Shown piece after piece: positions 45,576 through 54,816 of a stretch of DNA of 64,000 bases (within the stretch, counting starts at the first letter, position 1; the number at the start of each line of letters is the position of its first letter). The translations under genes were made by a program, and so were the position numbers. The stretch comes from Ohessyouella blattaphilus (GTDB lineage Bacteria > Bacillota > Clostridia > Lachnospirales > Lachnospiraceae): the NCBI RefSeq assembly GCF_024721265.1, contig NZ_JAMXOC010000014.1, forward strand, positions 16,821-80,820, in the 5' to 3' direction. The notes under the pieces are model-generated. The model saw only the letters and a list, made by a program, of their open reading frames with translations, did no database searches and had not been told where the DNA came from.

Positions 45576-46408
45576 TACTTTTTCTCCCGCGTCATCTCCA
45601 ACATGCTCTTCAATCCGTATATTCTTTGCTTATCCCCACTTCTTCTATACTCTCCTGGACTACACCCTAGCGTTTTTTTAAACACTTGGCTAAAATAACG
45701 ATAATCACTAAACCCAGATTTTTCTGCAACTTGTCCAATCTTCACCTTCTCATCCTCTAGTTGCTGTACCGCTTCGGTTAGGCGCATGCTAACTAGCATC
45801 TCGCTAAAAGAGAAACCTGTCTCCTTACGAATCATTCGCGACAAATATGCTACCGAAAAATGATATTTCTCAGCCATCGAATTCAACGAAATGTCCTGCG
45901 TGAAATTTTTTGACATGTCTTGTAGAATCATTTTTGTCTGCGGATTGGTATCTCGAAAATGATGTCTAATTTGATTGCTTAAATCCACGCTATCCGCCTC
46001 TCGCTCATACTGACGTACGACTTTCTCCTGATATCGTATTTGTTTTAAGCGTTCCCCACTTCTAGCGACTGTGTTCATAATGTCTCTAGGTCGTAAAGGC
46101 TTCAACATATAATCCACTACGTTATAGCGGATAGCCTCCTGTGCATAACAAAAGTCTGAGAAACCTGTAAGCAGAATTATCACCGTATCCAAGTCATACT
46201 CCTTTATATATTCCGCTAGTTCTAAACCCGTCATACCTGGCATCTTTATATCACTGATTACAATATCCACTACTTTCTCATGAAGCACAGCTTTGGCTTG
46301 TATGCCATTTTCTGCTTCAAACACCTGATTTATCCCTATATCCTCCCAAGGAAGTGACATCATTCCCTGACGAATCGCCTTCTCATCATCTGCAATCAGT
46401 AAGTTCAT
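45575..46408 (-). CDS. Short YesN-type response regulator, AraC output
   Basis: I start at ATG 46408 (277 residues, MNLLIADDEKA), where AAAAGGAGT lies upstream; the longer frame covers the end of the permease gene. The receiver has IADDE, the phospho-acceptor in VDIVISDIKMPGMTG and YMLKP. The AraC-type HTHs follow after only about 50 residues (LNSMAEKYHFSVAYLSRMIRK; QVAEKSGFSDYRYFSQVFKK). The other two regulators in this window have long linkers, so this is the compact form. Confidence 0.9.
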   Translation of the reverse strand: MNLLIADDEKAIRQGMMSLPWEDIGINQVFEAENGIQAKAVLHEKVVDIVISDIKMPGMTGLELAEYIKEYDLDTVIILLTGFSDFCYAQEAIRYNVVDYMLKPLRPRDIMNTVARSGERLKQIRYQEKVVRQYEREADSVDLSNQIRHHFRDTNPQTKMILQDMSKNFTQDISLNSMAEKYHFSVAYLSRMIRKETGFSFSEMLVSMRLTEAVQQLEDEKVKIGQVAEKSGFSDYRYFSQVFKKTLGCSPGEYRRSGDKQRIYGLKSMLEMTREKK

Positions 46409-46433
46409 CTCTTTACTCCTTTTAGGGACACGC

Positions 46434-47270
46434 CTATCCCTTGACCGCTCCCGAAACCATACCTTCCATAATATGCTTGTGCAACCAAATATATACAATA
46501 ATACTGGGAACAATCGTAATAATAACTGCCGCAATTTGCACCACATAATTGGTGGTATACTGCCCCTGGAACTCTGTCAGACCGACCGGAAGTGTCATTT
46601 TTGATGAATCCGTTAAAAATATCTGCGGGAATAGCAAATCATTCCATACGTTAATAAAGGTGACTACCGCTACCGTTACAATCGACGAACGAGAAATCGG
46701 CATAATAATTCGAAAGAAAATCTGGTAAATATTACACCCATCCATTACCGCAGCCTCTTCCATTTCCTTTGGTAAAGCTCCCATAAAACCACTCATAATG
46801 AATATTGCCATGGGAAATGCAATGGCAATATGAGGAATAATGACCGCTAAGTGTGTATTTAAAAGTCCCATCTTATTGAACATTGAGAATAACGGTACCA
46901 CCATCGCATATACCGGAATCATCATCCCCAATAAAAATATATTTAGGGTTAACTTCGACAGCTTCCAGCGCATTCGTGTAATTGCATAAGACACCATACT
47001 ACTTAGAAGAACTGCCACTGTAACCGCTGATACGGCAATAATAACAGAGTTGATAAAATATTGCAAAACATGGCCTTCTGTGATGGCTTGGATATAATTT
47101 TCCCATCCTATATTTTCTGGAAGTCCCCAAGGATTCACATATAATTCCGCATTTGTCTTAAACGAACTTAAGGCAAGCCAAACTATGGGATACAGGCAGA
47201 TAATCGCAAATATTCCTAGTGCTACATATTTTAAAACCAGAAAAAACTTGTCCTTTACTGATAATTTCAT
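46434..47270 (-). CDS. MalG-type ABC sugar permease
   Basis: The start is ATG 47270 (278 residues) with GGAGG 8 bases upstream. Six membrane helices, the EAA loop KEMEEAAVMDGCNIYQIFFRIIMP near residue 175 and the C-terminal HIMEGMVSGAVKG identify a CUT1 permease. It follows the MalF-type gene by 11 bp and precedes the response regulator by 25 bp. Confidence 0.9.
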   Translation of the reverse strand: MKLSVKDKFFLVLKYVALGIFAIICLYPIVWLALSSFKTNAELYVNPWGLPENIGWENYIQAITEGHVLQYFINSVIIAVSAVTVAVLLSSMVSYAITRMRWKLSKLTLNIFLLGMMIPVYAMVVPLFSMFNKMGLLNTHLAVIIPHIAIAFPMAIFIMSGFMGALPKEMEEAAVMDGCNIYQIFFRIIMPISRSSIVTVAVVTFINVWNDLLFPQIFLTDSSKMTLPVGLTEFQGQYTTNYVVQIAAVIITIVPSIIVYIWLHKHIMEGMVSGAVKG

Positions 47271-47281
47271 TTTTATGCCTC

Positions 47282-48163
47282 CTAATACTCTATTGTCTCT
47301 GTTCGAAATATGAAATTCGAAAGTAGCACTGAACATATACACATTATCAGTAAAATTACGCCTATCCCTGCCGAGTACCCGTACTTCAAGGTTCGAAAGC
47401 CTTGATAGAACATATATGTAGACATAAGCTCTGTCGCATGATTCGGTCCTCCTCCAGTCATAACCGCAACCAAATCATAATATTTAAGAGAACCTGTAAT
47501 AATAAGAACTGCATCTACTTTAAGAATTGGTTTAATTAACGGAAAGGTAATTGCTTTAAATTGTACCCATTTGCTAGCTCCATCAATTCTTGCTGCTTCG
47601 TAATAAGACTCTGGAATATTCCTCATCGCTGCCAATTGAATAATCATATGATATCCGACAAACTGCCACATCACTACAACAATAATGCATAATAGTGCTA
47701 AATTCTTATCTGCAAGCCACACCTGCTGTAAATTACCTAAACCTATCAGCTCCAACAACTTATTGAGCAATCCAAACTCCGAATTATACACAAATGTCCA
47801 AGTTAAGCCAACAGCAACACCACAAATTACACTTGGTAAAAAGAACACTGTCTGAAAAAAATGACTTCCCTTTATCTTCTGAAAAAGTATATTTCCAAAC
47901 AATAATGCCAGAGGTAAATGCGCAATTAGCGAACCAATTACCATCAAAATGTTATTTTTCATGGCACCAATAAAGGTTTTATCGTGAAAAAGGTTTTCAT
48001 AGTTCTTCAAACCAACGAATTTGCTTGGGCTCATCAAATCCGTTTGAAAAAAACTGATAAGCACATTATATCCGATTGGTATTAATACAAAAACAGCGTA
48101 GATTATGAATGCTGGAAGTACAAATACCGCGATACTTTTCTTATTTCCTAACACCTTGTTCAT
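47282..48163 (-). CDS. MalF-type ABC sugar permease
   Basis: The 293-residue permease has six helices, the EAA loop ESYYEAARIDGASKWVQFKAITFP near residue 190 and the family stretch MTGGGPNHATELMSTYMFYQGF near 240. It pairs with the MalG-type protein; no ATPase gene is nearby, so a shared ATPase is expected. Confidence 0.9.
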   Translation of the reverse strand: MNKVLGNKKSIAVFVLPAFIIYAVFVLIPIGYNVLISFFQTDLMSPSKFVGLKNYENLFHDKTFIGAMKNNILMVIGSLIAHLPLALLFGNILFQKIKGSHFFQTVFFLPSVICGVAVGLTWTFVYNSEFGLLNKLLELIGLGNLQQVWLADKNLALLCIIVVVMWQFVGYHMIIQLAAMRNIPESYYEAARIDGASKWVQFKAITFPLIKPILKVDAVLIITGSLKYYDLVAVMTGGGPNHATELMSTYMFYQGFRTLKYGYSAGIGVILLIMCICSVLLSNFIFRTETIEY

Positions 48164-48197
48164 TTATACTCCTCCTCATCTCTCTACTTTCGCAGGT

Positions 48198-49487
48198 TTA
48201 TCGATTAGCATTATCTTCTGCAAATTGCTGCAACGCATCAAAGGCTGTACTTGCATCTTCTCCACCGAGAATAGATACGCAGGTATTGTTAAATTCTACG
48301 CCTTCGCCAGCACCAAATTGTCTGTCCCACCATGGAGTTAAACCAACCTGTGAATTAGAGATGTTTAAGATTTCTGTCATTAAAGGTGTTAACTTGCTTT
48401 CATCCAGCTCGAAATTGTCAGCAGGAATTCTTCCTACATCATAAAGTAACATTTCTTCCTTTTCCAGCGAAGACCAGTATTTAATAAATGCGACCGCTGC
48501 GTCTTTGTTTTTAGAATTTTCTGACACACAGAACGAAGTATCTACAGAGCCTACCGAAATATTATTATACTGTTCATCATAGGCTGGAAGCACAAACGCA
48601 CCTGCATCTTCACCCAAATCACTATTCTGAATATTGTCCGCTTCCCAAGCTCCCATGAAGTACATTGCTGCCGTTCCATTCATGATCAAATCTCTTGCCT
48701 CTTCTGGTCCCATCCCAATATAACCATCTTGGAAATAACCCGCATCAGCCATTTTCTTCACTTCTTCCGCCGCCTTCACATGTGTCTCATTATTCCACTG
48801 CTCCTTGCCCTCACAAATATCATTAAAGAGCTGATCACCTGCCATTCCACCGGCAATTTGCTGAACAAATTGAGCTGGAATCCATGCATCTGTACCACAC
48901 ATAGTCATTGGTGTGATACCATTCTCCTTCAAGGTTTTACATACTTGCAAGAATTCTTTATATGTGGTTGGCACACTCAAACCATTGTCAGCAAATATTT
49001 TCTTGTTATAAAACATTACACACAACGATTTCTGTGTCGGAATTCCATAATTTTTACCATCATAGGCCAAAAGTTCCAATGTTCCATCAGAAAACTGATC
49101 GCGCCACTCTGTATCCTCTTCCAGATACGGAGTCATGTCCGCAACTTTCCCTCCTTCAACAAAAGGTTGTAAATAAGATAACTCCCAGGTGAAAAATACA
49201 TCTGGCACTGCATTTGATGCCATTAAAGTTGTCAACTTCGTTTTATACTGCTCATTTTCATAAAAATCAATCTTTACCTCTACTCCGAATTCATTTTCTT
49301 TAGAAAATTCCTCTGCAATCTGTTTATATGATCCCAGATATGTATCAGCTTCCGTTCCTACACACATTACCGTCAGAGTATCACTACTACTTTTGCTACT
49401 ATCTGTACCTCCATTGCCACAACCTGTCAATATGACTGTGGCTGTTACCACCATAACTAATAAAGTTGCTAATAATCTTTTTTTCAT
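48198..49487 (-). CDS. CUT1-type sugar-binding lipoprotein
   Basis: Start ATG 49487 (429 residues, MKKRLLATLL) follows AGGAAAGGG. The signal peptide ends in a lipobox with Cys23 (LTGC), then a type II binding fold with VPDVFFTWELSYLQPFVEGG near residue 90 and GLSVPTTYKEFLQVCKTLKENGI near 150 (in two parts). It opens the operon. The AT-rich upstream region contains TGACCATGACCAT, a direct repeat that could be an activator site. The GH42 partner suggests galacto-oligosaccharide binding. Confidence 0.88.
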   Translation of the reverse strand: MKKRLLATLLVMVVTATVILTGCGNGGTDSSKSSSDTLTVMCVGTEADTYLGSYKQIAEEFSKENEFGVEVKIDFYENEQYKTKLTTLMASNAVPDVFFTWELSYLQPFVEGGKVADMTPYLEEDTEWRDQFSDGTLELLAYDGKNYGIPTQKSLCVMFYNKKIFADNGLSVPTTYKEFLQVCKTLKENGITPMTMCGTDAWIPAQFVQQIAGGMAGDQLFNDICEGKEQWNNETHVKAAEEVKKMADAGYFQDGYIGMGPEEARDLIMNGTAAMYFMGAWEADNIQNSDLGEDAGAFVLPAYDEQYNNISVGSVDTSFCVSENSKNKDAAVAFIKYWSSLEKEEMLLYDVGRIPADNFELDESKLTPLMTEILNISNSQVGLTPWWDRQFGAGEGVEFNNTCVSILGGEDASTAFDALQQFAEDNANR

Positions 49488-49685
49488 AATCCCTTTCCTC
49501 ACTTTCTTTTGATAGTACTAATATACGTCATATCACTTTGACGAATAAGGCATGTTTTTATCTTAATTTGTTTGTTATTTTGACCATGACCATATAGATA
49601 CGCTCTTATTTTATAATCATTTTTCATTAAATATTTCATTTCATAGTATTTTCATTGAACAATATGTCTATATTTACGCTTCGGC

Positions 49686-49724
49686 AAAAAAACAGACGTC
49701 ACTATACATATGGATAGTAACGCC
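49686..49724 (-). terminator. Terminator of the NERD gene pair
   Basis: On the minus strand GGCGTTACTAT (plus 49714-49724) pairs with ATAGTGACGTC (plus 49695-49705) using two G-U pairs. After three further bases a run of T follows (A residues at 49686-49692). The rest of the 317-bp gap between the binding-protein gene and 49805 shows only AT-rich promoter-like DNA. Confidence 0.75.
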
Positions 49725-49804
49725 CGTACCTTGCGTAAGGCTCTCTTCTATAACTTTACTTATTTTTCAGCATAGTCAAGCAATAGTGTTCATCTTTGAA
49801 TAAC

Positions 49805-50818
49805 CTAATTAAATACTTTCACAATCTCCAATATCTCATCTCCGTACTTTTCAACCTTCACAGGCCCAAAGCCGTTTACATTAAGCAACTCTTCTTTCGT
49901 CCGTGGCATCTTGCTTATTAAATCAGTCATCTGAGCATCATTAAATAAATAGTACGGTTTAATCTGTTCGCTTCTACTTTTATGTAATCGGTATTCTTTC
50001 AGCTTACTTTTCAAATTATCTTGTTCATCAGGCAAGGGCTCACCCTGTTCTATTTCGCAATCTTCACCTCCCAATTGGTATGGCTCATATTTCTTCAAAT
50101 AATCAGCCGCATTCTCTGTATGGTACGAAAGAAGCCGTTCTGCGATAATACGCATTTCCTTATCAGATGATTTTATTTCTTTAGATTTCTGGTTCTCGCT
50201 CTTTATATATTCGATTAGCTGATCGGCCCGAATAACTTGATTTCTTATTTCCTTCTTTGCATACCTGGCATTAAGTACGGTCTTGGGATTCGCTAGCACT
50301 ACTATTGATTTATAGAAATTATCATGCCACTTATTTACCGCTAATTTCAAAAGAGGATTTTTTTGATTCTCAGTACGTATTTTCTTTAGTAATTCCATAT
50401 GACGCTGGTTCTGAGTAATTGGTGAGTATAAACCTTCCTTTTTCTTCCGACCACCGTATTCCATCGTTCTCGTAAAATTCCCAGCATTATCAATCTCAAC
50501 GTTTCCATATAGGTTCTTGCACTCAATAATATAGACTTGCCTCGCCGTCACGACAACAAAGTCAATCTGAGCACTTAGATTGTCATGACAAATGTAAATA
50601 TCTCTAAGTATATACATCGGCATATGGCTATTACTTAACTCAAAGACAATATTCTCTTCTCCCGCCAATCCATACTCATAGTTCTTGATGTCTTGCTCCA
50701 GAATGCGACTTCCTTCGGAATCAAGAGTACCTCGTAACTTCTTTAGACTTTCAATAAGCCGTGGCAAATCACTTTCTCTTTTCAAAAAAATTGGTTCCTT
50801 GTTGCCAAATAACGCCAT
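49805..50818 (-). CDS. NERD-domain protein with C-terminal HRDC-like domain
   Basis: The start at ATG 50818 (337 residues) is set by AAAAGGAGTGT and lies inside the upstream gene. The NERD nuclease-related domain (about 50-170) has GLAGEENIVFEL, then DFVVVTARQVYIIECKNLYGNVEI with the D...ExK pattern of restriction-type nucleases. The C-terminus (about 265-337) matches an HRDC-like helical domain (MTDLISKMPRTKEELLNVNGFG). Such fusions suggest nucleic-acid processing. The partner upstream is also a NERD protein. Confidence 0.75.
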   Translation of the reverse strand: MALFGNKEPIFLKRESDLPRLIESLKKLRGTLDSEGSRILEQDIKNYEYGLAGEENIVFELSNSHMPMYILRDIYICHDNLSAQIDFVVVTARQVYIIECKNLYGNVEIDNAGNFTRTMEYGGRKKKEGLYSPITQNQRHMELLKKIRTENQKNPLLKLAVNKWHDNFYKSIVVLANPKTVLNARYAKKEIRNQVIRADQLIEYIKSENQKSKEIKSSDKEMRIIAERLLSYHTENAADYLKKYEPYQLGGEDCEIEQGEPLPDEQDNLKSKLKEYRLHKSRSEQIKPYYLFNDAQMTDLISKMPRTKEELLNVNGFGPVKVEKYGDEILEIVKVFN

Positions 50819-51593
50819 CTGATACACTCCTTTTTTGCTCATTGCCTAACATGATATTTGTCGTATATTTGCATTTCGGATAATTGCTGCATCCGCGGAA
50901 AGGCCCATACTTTCCCTGGCGGTTCTTAAGTTCTCCGCCGCACCTCGGGCACTTACCTTGTCCTATTATCTCCTCGTTACGCTTAATATCTCGTTGTATT
51001 GTCTGAACGTGGGTACGCCTAACTTTACTATCTTTAATATTAAGACTGTTTATCTTATTCAATATTTCATCTACATCTCGTACACTGAGCTTATTCTCCC
51101 GATGAGACTCTATTTCTTGTCGCAATTGACTGGTATACACGACCGGAGATTTCGTCTTGACCATTATATTAGCATCAAACAAAAAGACCACAATAGGTAT
51201 AAACTTCTCCTCAGCTACACCTAATGCTGTTTCTAACGCCTTAACATGACCATAATTCTGTCTTATAGGGTTAAGAAACTGATATTTTTTTCCGTACACG
51301 TTTTTGGTCCAACGCTCGCCGTACTCACTCCCAGTAATCCATCCCTTGTAATTCTTAGTCTCAATTACAAAAATGCCATAAACCGATACCACAACATGGT
51401 CTATTTGAGTCGTTCCATTGGCTGTTTGCAGCATTACATTGTGTATAACTTTATACTCATCCATTGGTAAATCATATAAAATAAGAGCAACTTCTCTTTC
51501 TCCGAGCCAGCCCTTTCCTGATGATGACCTCATATGAATTAGGACAATGAATAACACTATTACAATTAACCAAATAATCCCTGTCTCGCTCAT
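50769..51593 (-). CDS. NERD-domain protein with topoisomerase-type zinc ribbon
   Basis: The 274-residue protein has an N-terminal membrane helix (residues 5-20), a NERD domain with IDHVVVSVYGIFVIETKNYKGWI (in two parts), and a C-terminal C4 zinc ribbon of the topoisomerase I type (CPRCGG, CSNYPKC) near residue 225-260. It overlaps the second NERD gene by 50 bp in another frame, an unusually long coding overlap. The pair is probably co-translated. A role in DNA defence or repair is inferred only. Confidence 0.75.
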   Translation of the reverse strand: MSETGIIWLIVIVLFIVLIHMRSSSGKGWLGEREVALILYDLPMDEYKVIHNVMLQTANGTTQIDHVVVSVYGIFVIETKNYKGWITGSEYGERWTKNVYGKKYQFLNPIRQNYGHVKALETALGVAEEKFIPIVVFLFDANIMVKTKSPVVYTSQLRQEIESHRENKLSVRDVDEILNKINSLNIKDSKVRRTHVQTIQRDIKRNEEIIGQGKCPRCGGELKNRQGKYGPFRGCSNYPKCKYTTNIMLGNEQKRSVSDGVIWQQGTNFFEKRK

Positions 51594-51617
51594 TGTATCG
51601 CCTTTCTCTGCCCAGAC

Positions 51618-51812
51618 TTACTTTCTAGCAATAACATTAATCCACTTCTCCTCACCGCGGTCTTCCCGGGCATCAGATGTTTCAAATATTTCTAGAACTT
51701 CAAGTCCTGCCTTGTCCATAAGGCTTTCTAACTCCGCTTTATTTGAATCATTGAAAAAGCGACCATTCCTGCTTATCTCACCGGCACCAAGTTTGAAGTT
51801 TGAAGCTTGCAT
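51618..51812 (-). pseudogene. C-terminal fragment of a SAM-dependent methyltransferase
   Basis: The 64-residue frame matches only the last strands of a class I methyltransferase: ELESLMDKAGLEVLEIFETSD, then EKWINVIARK, the usual C-terminal pattern. No SAM-binding glycine motif is present. It begins within the 3' end of the next upstream fragment in another frame, so a deletion has joined two unrelated remnants. Confidence 0.65.
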
Positions 51813-52003
51813 ATAGAATACCTTTTACCTTTATAATTCATGGAATCAGATGAGTGATCTTCTATGGTCTTTCTTATCCCTGCTTTGCCTCCCTGCGAAA
51901 GGATTACACCACCTATACTTTCGTATTCTTTATATATTTTCGAATAACTTTCCTTACCTCCAAAACTTTCTAACACTTGAACAACAATTTCCAATTGAGT
52001 CAT
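51773..52003 (-). pseudogene. N-terminal fragment of a restriction/methylase-type gene
   Basis: From ATG 52003 the frame gives MTQLEIVVQVLESFGGKESY followed by KIYKEYESIGG, KAGIRKTIEDHSSDSMNYKG and then unrelated residues. The conserved part resembles the N-terminal winged-helix domain attached to some restriction enzymes and DNA methylases. It stops at 51773, inside the methyltransferase fragment, after a tandem CTTCAAA duplication at the likely junction. Confidence 0.5.
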
Positions 52004-52009
52004 TTTTCC

Positions 52010-52340
52010 CTTTCTTGAAATCCCTTCCATCGTTCGGCCTAGTTCGTCACAATCATCCCTCGCCTCTCACTCGGATTCTTGAGCATGCCTGACAGGTCAC
52101 GTACTACGCTCTGTACTCTTTCTAACCCGTTCTCCGTGGTTCGCTGTTCCCAATCGAACTACGCCTTAGGCTTGTTCTCTTGGACAGCTATCACGCGGTC
52201 AACGCTAATTGCTTCCCTTCGTCGTTTCACTCCTTAGCAAGCAAAGCTACTGACTCGACATAGCTTGACTGAACACTAAGTATGTCTATTACCGCTGTCT
52301 ACATATGGAAACTGATCCATTACCATCTAACGATTAAAAC
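52010..52340 (-). ncRNA. Structured RNA, possibly part of a group II intron
   Basis: This 330-bp gene-free stretch is clearly richer in G+C than its surroundings. On the minus strand it holds nested complementary pairs: GACAGC with GCTGTC, GACATA with TATGTC, TTGCTT with AAGCAA, GCCT with AGGC, GTTCG with CGAAC, and GGGTTA with TGACCT around a GTAC/GTAC hairpin. The phrase GATTGGGAACAGCGAACCAC resembles domain I of bacterial group II introns. No reverse transcriptase and no domain V were seen, so it would be a fragment. Confidence 0.45.
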
Positions 52341-52341
52341 G

Positions 52342-53034
52342 TTAAATCATAATGGTTCCGTTTTCCAATTCTTCCTCGCCATATGACATTTGAAGTTCTT
52401 TTCTAAAGAAATTGTACTCTTCAACTATTCTCATCACAATTTCCTTTATCAATCTAAACTCTTCGTTATCCGCAATCTCTTTGTCCACACCTAAATTTGT
52501 AACCAAGCGATATGACACCGCAAGCTTTAACAACTCAGGTGTGGCAAGATGACCATTGCTAATTATGTACTCACAAATTTTCTTCTGATCAAACTCTGAA
52601 ATTTCAGTTTCTGTAAAAGTCTCTTGATGCGTCGTTTTACCAATCTCATAAGTTGTTTTTACAGTTCTTGTAGGTGAAATTTTCACAAATGGATATTCAT
52701 CAAATGCTAACTCACGCCCATCTGTAAGTTTTATAATATGCTTAGTGTACTCCGATTGAGAAACGATAGCATACAGAAAACTGTATAACCCATCGTACTG
52801 TTTATAATAAAAATCATACTTAAATTCAATATCTTTAGAAAATCTTGCCATCTCTTGACGGAACTCTTGTTGAACTTCTTCTGTTCTTCTTGTTATTTCT
52901 TTGATATCTTCCTTAGTAGCTAGGTTTTCACCTTTTTTCTCCATATAAGATGGTAAATAATTTTTTGTGAATAATCCTAGTAAAAATACTGCGACAATAC
53001 TCGCAAGCTCTACTAGCAACAACAACCAGTCCAT
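52342..53034 (-). CDS. Membrane-anchored coiled-coil protein of the five-gene cluster
   Basis: The 230-residue protein has one N-terminal membrane helix (about residues 4-24), a basic linker, a short coiled coil (LATKEDIKEITRRTEEVQQE, then FRQEMARFSKD) and a soluble C-terminal domain of unknown fold rich in charged and aromatic residues. I do not recognise the family beyond a frequent NLATKEDIKEIT-type motif in small membrane-anchored proteins. It follows the 454-aa gene by 31 bp and is probably the last gene of the operon. Confidence 0.6.
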   Translation of the reverse strand: MDWLLLLVELASIVAVFLLGLFTKNYLPSYMEKKGENLATKEDIKEITRRTEEVQQEFRQEMARFSKDIEFKYDFYYKQYDGLYSFLYAIVSQSEYTKHIIKLTDGRELAFDEYPFVKISPTRTVKTTYEIGKTTHQETFTETEISEFDQKKICEYIISNGHLATPELLKLAVSYRLVTNLGVDKEIADNEEFRLIKEIVMRIVEEYNFFRKELQMSYGEEELENGTIMI

Positions 53035-53065
53035 CCTTTCATCCTTCTATCAATCCTTTGAACAA

Positions 53066-54430
53066 TTATCCGTATATTACAATCTTATCCTTTGCAAATT
53101 CATCAAAGGTACGATTTACTTCATCGTAAACTTCCTGCAATTTCTCATTAATCTTACCTGACACGTATGCATCTCGTAATTCAGGTTTTTCCATAACCAC
53201 CCACTTCAACTGAGAATATGAATATTTAGCAAAGGCCATCCACTGAGGATAATTAATTGCCATCGGATTCTTTGTAAAATATACTTTTCCAACATTGATT
53301 GTAGTTGCAGCTGAATGCCCCACAAAGAGCATAGTTGCAAGTTTAGGGTGTTTTTCACGATTAAGAGAAAATGGAATAGACTCCTTTATACTGTTTCCTT
53401 CCTTAATTCGCTTAAATCCATATCCCAGTCTGATGATAACTTCAGTAATCATTACCGGTATAGACATCGAACAAAAATGAATAAAGTCATAGCCTTCATA
53501 ATACATCCCTTGAACAATCTCAGCGATTGTTTGCTCTTCTTCACCGATACTTCCAAATTGCAATAAATTAAATAATGCCATCATTGGCGCTGGAAGCCCC
53601 ATTGATGTAGTTATATCTGATTTGAAGTGAATTATCTGCTTTGCAATAGCAGCAAAAATATCTGCCTCTTTTCTATCAGCATAGTTTTCCATCACTTGTG
53701 AGACAATTTTTCCTGTTTTATCAATTGTTGTCATTCTTCCCGTAAGAATATCAACAACACCAAGCAGCAATCCTAATAATGGATCATGTCCAAGTGATAA
53801 CAGTCTATGGTAATATGCTGATAGCCCCTGTACATATTCAGTTGTATTTCTATTATCCTGAGCATCATAAGGAACTTTACTCACTTTAGAATTTGCTAAC
53901 TTCTCCATTTCCTCTTCAGGATACTTTTTATCAAACCAATCTCTAACATAATTGGATAACGGACCACCTTTTAGGCCATCTGATGTTTTTTCCGGAATTC
54001 CCACAAGAAGTAAATCTAATGCCCCACTCAAAATGCCAGCGGACACACAAATAGCTACATCATATTTATCCAGTTTGTGTAACTGATTAAATTCATCATT
54101 AAGATGCAAAATCTCCTGTCGATTTCTATTTAACTCTTCTTCAGTAAATAATGATTCTAGCTGATTTCCTGTTCCCACATTTTGAATTGCTTCTGCATAC
54201 AAATCATCCCATGATGGGACAACAATAATTCTTTTTGTTTCAGGTGTAGCAGAAACTACTGGCATTTCAGTACGCCCAAGCATTCTTAGCAAATCTTCAC
54301 CTTCCTGAATTCTTTTGTCAATTTCATCTGTAGATGGAAGTTCATCCTTAATTACTTTTAGCTCAATGGAGTGAAATTTAAGAACATCATTTATTTCTTG
54401 TTCTGTTTTTGAATATTTATATTTACTCAT
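53066..54430 (-). CDS. Unknown 454-aa protein, possible membrane-associated hydrolase
   Basis: I do not recognise a characterised family. The N-terminal 120 residues are charged and helical. From residue 124 on there are four or five hydrophobic segments separated by conserved-looking polar residues. These include YYHRLLSLGHDPLLGLLLG near 206-224 (H208, R209, H215, D216, D227) and FVGHSAATTIN near 369-379 (H372). A clustered His/Asp pattern in hydrophobic surroundings recalls membrane metal-dependent hydrolases, but this is only a suggestion. It overlaps the upstream 124-aa gene by 4 bp and is the largest protein of the cluster. Confidence 0.6.
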   Translation of the reverse strand: MSKYKYSKTEQEINDVLKFHSIELKVIKDELPSTDEIDKRIQEGEDLLRMLGRTEMPVVSATPETKRIIVVPSWDDLYAEAIQNVGTGNQLESLFTEEELNRNRQEILHLNDEFNQLHKLDKYDVAICVSAGILSGALDLLLVGIPEKTSDGLKGGPLSNYVRDWFDKKYPEEEMEKLANSKVSKVPYDAQDNRNTTEYVQGLSAYYHRLLSLGHDPLLGLLLGVVDILTGRMTTIDKTGKIVSQVMENYADRKEADIFAAIAKQIIHFKSDITTSMGLPAPMMALFNLLQFGSIGEEEQTIAEIVQGMYYEGYDFIHFCSMSIPVMITEVIIRLGYGFKRIKEGNSIKESIPFSLNREKHPKLATMLFVGHSAATTINVGKVYFTKNPMAINYPQWMAFAKYSYSQLKWVVMEKPELRDAYVSGKINEKLQEVYDEVNRTFDEFAKDKIVIYG

Positions 54431-54801
54431 TCTTTCGCCTTCTTTTTCTCAAGTTCTCGAATTTGAGCTTTAAGCTCTCTGTTTTCTTCATCCAACTTTT
54501 GCAGCTCTTTTTTTAATGCGGAATCATACACTAGCAATCTATCTTGTCTTTCTTTGCTAATATCAGTACGCTCCTTAAGTTCTTTTGCAATTGCATGTTC
54601 CTTTGCTAATGCCTTTTTATACAGAGCATCGTTTTCTGCCGTCTGCTTTCTTAATTTTCTTATTTCATAGGTCAAAGCAATTGCTGATGGAACGCCAACA
54701 GCTATCCCCTTTTGAAATTCCTTGTTTTTAACTGTTTTCAAAATGCCATTTCCTACTTTTTTCAGGATTGGAGCCATCTTATTTAATTCAATTTTTCCCA
54801 T
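54427..54801 (-). CDS. Hydrophobic-plus-coiled-coil protein, 124 aa
   Basis: A basic N-terminus is followed by a short hydrophobic stretch (GIAVGVPSAIALTYEI near residues 32-47) and a long coiled coil to the C-terminus (LYKKALAKEHAIAKELKERT, then KERQDRLLVYDSALKKELQKL). The coiled coil matches the tail of the 187-aa protein encoded next upstream nearly residue for residue, so the two are paralogues. Stop and start overlap by 4 bp with the 454-aa gene. Probable homo- or hetero-oligomer at a membrane. Confidence 0.6.
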   Translation of the reverse strand: MGKIELNKMAPILKKVGNGILKTVKNKEFQKGIAVGVPSAIALTYEIRKLRKQTAENDALYKKALAKEHAIAKELKERTDISKERQDRLLVYDSALKKELQKLDEENRELKAQIRELEKKKAKE

Positions 54802-54816
54802 ACACGACCCTCCGAA

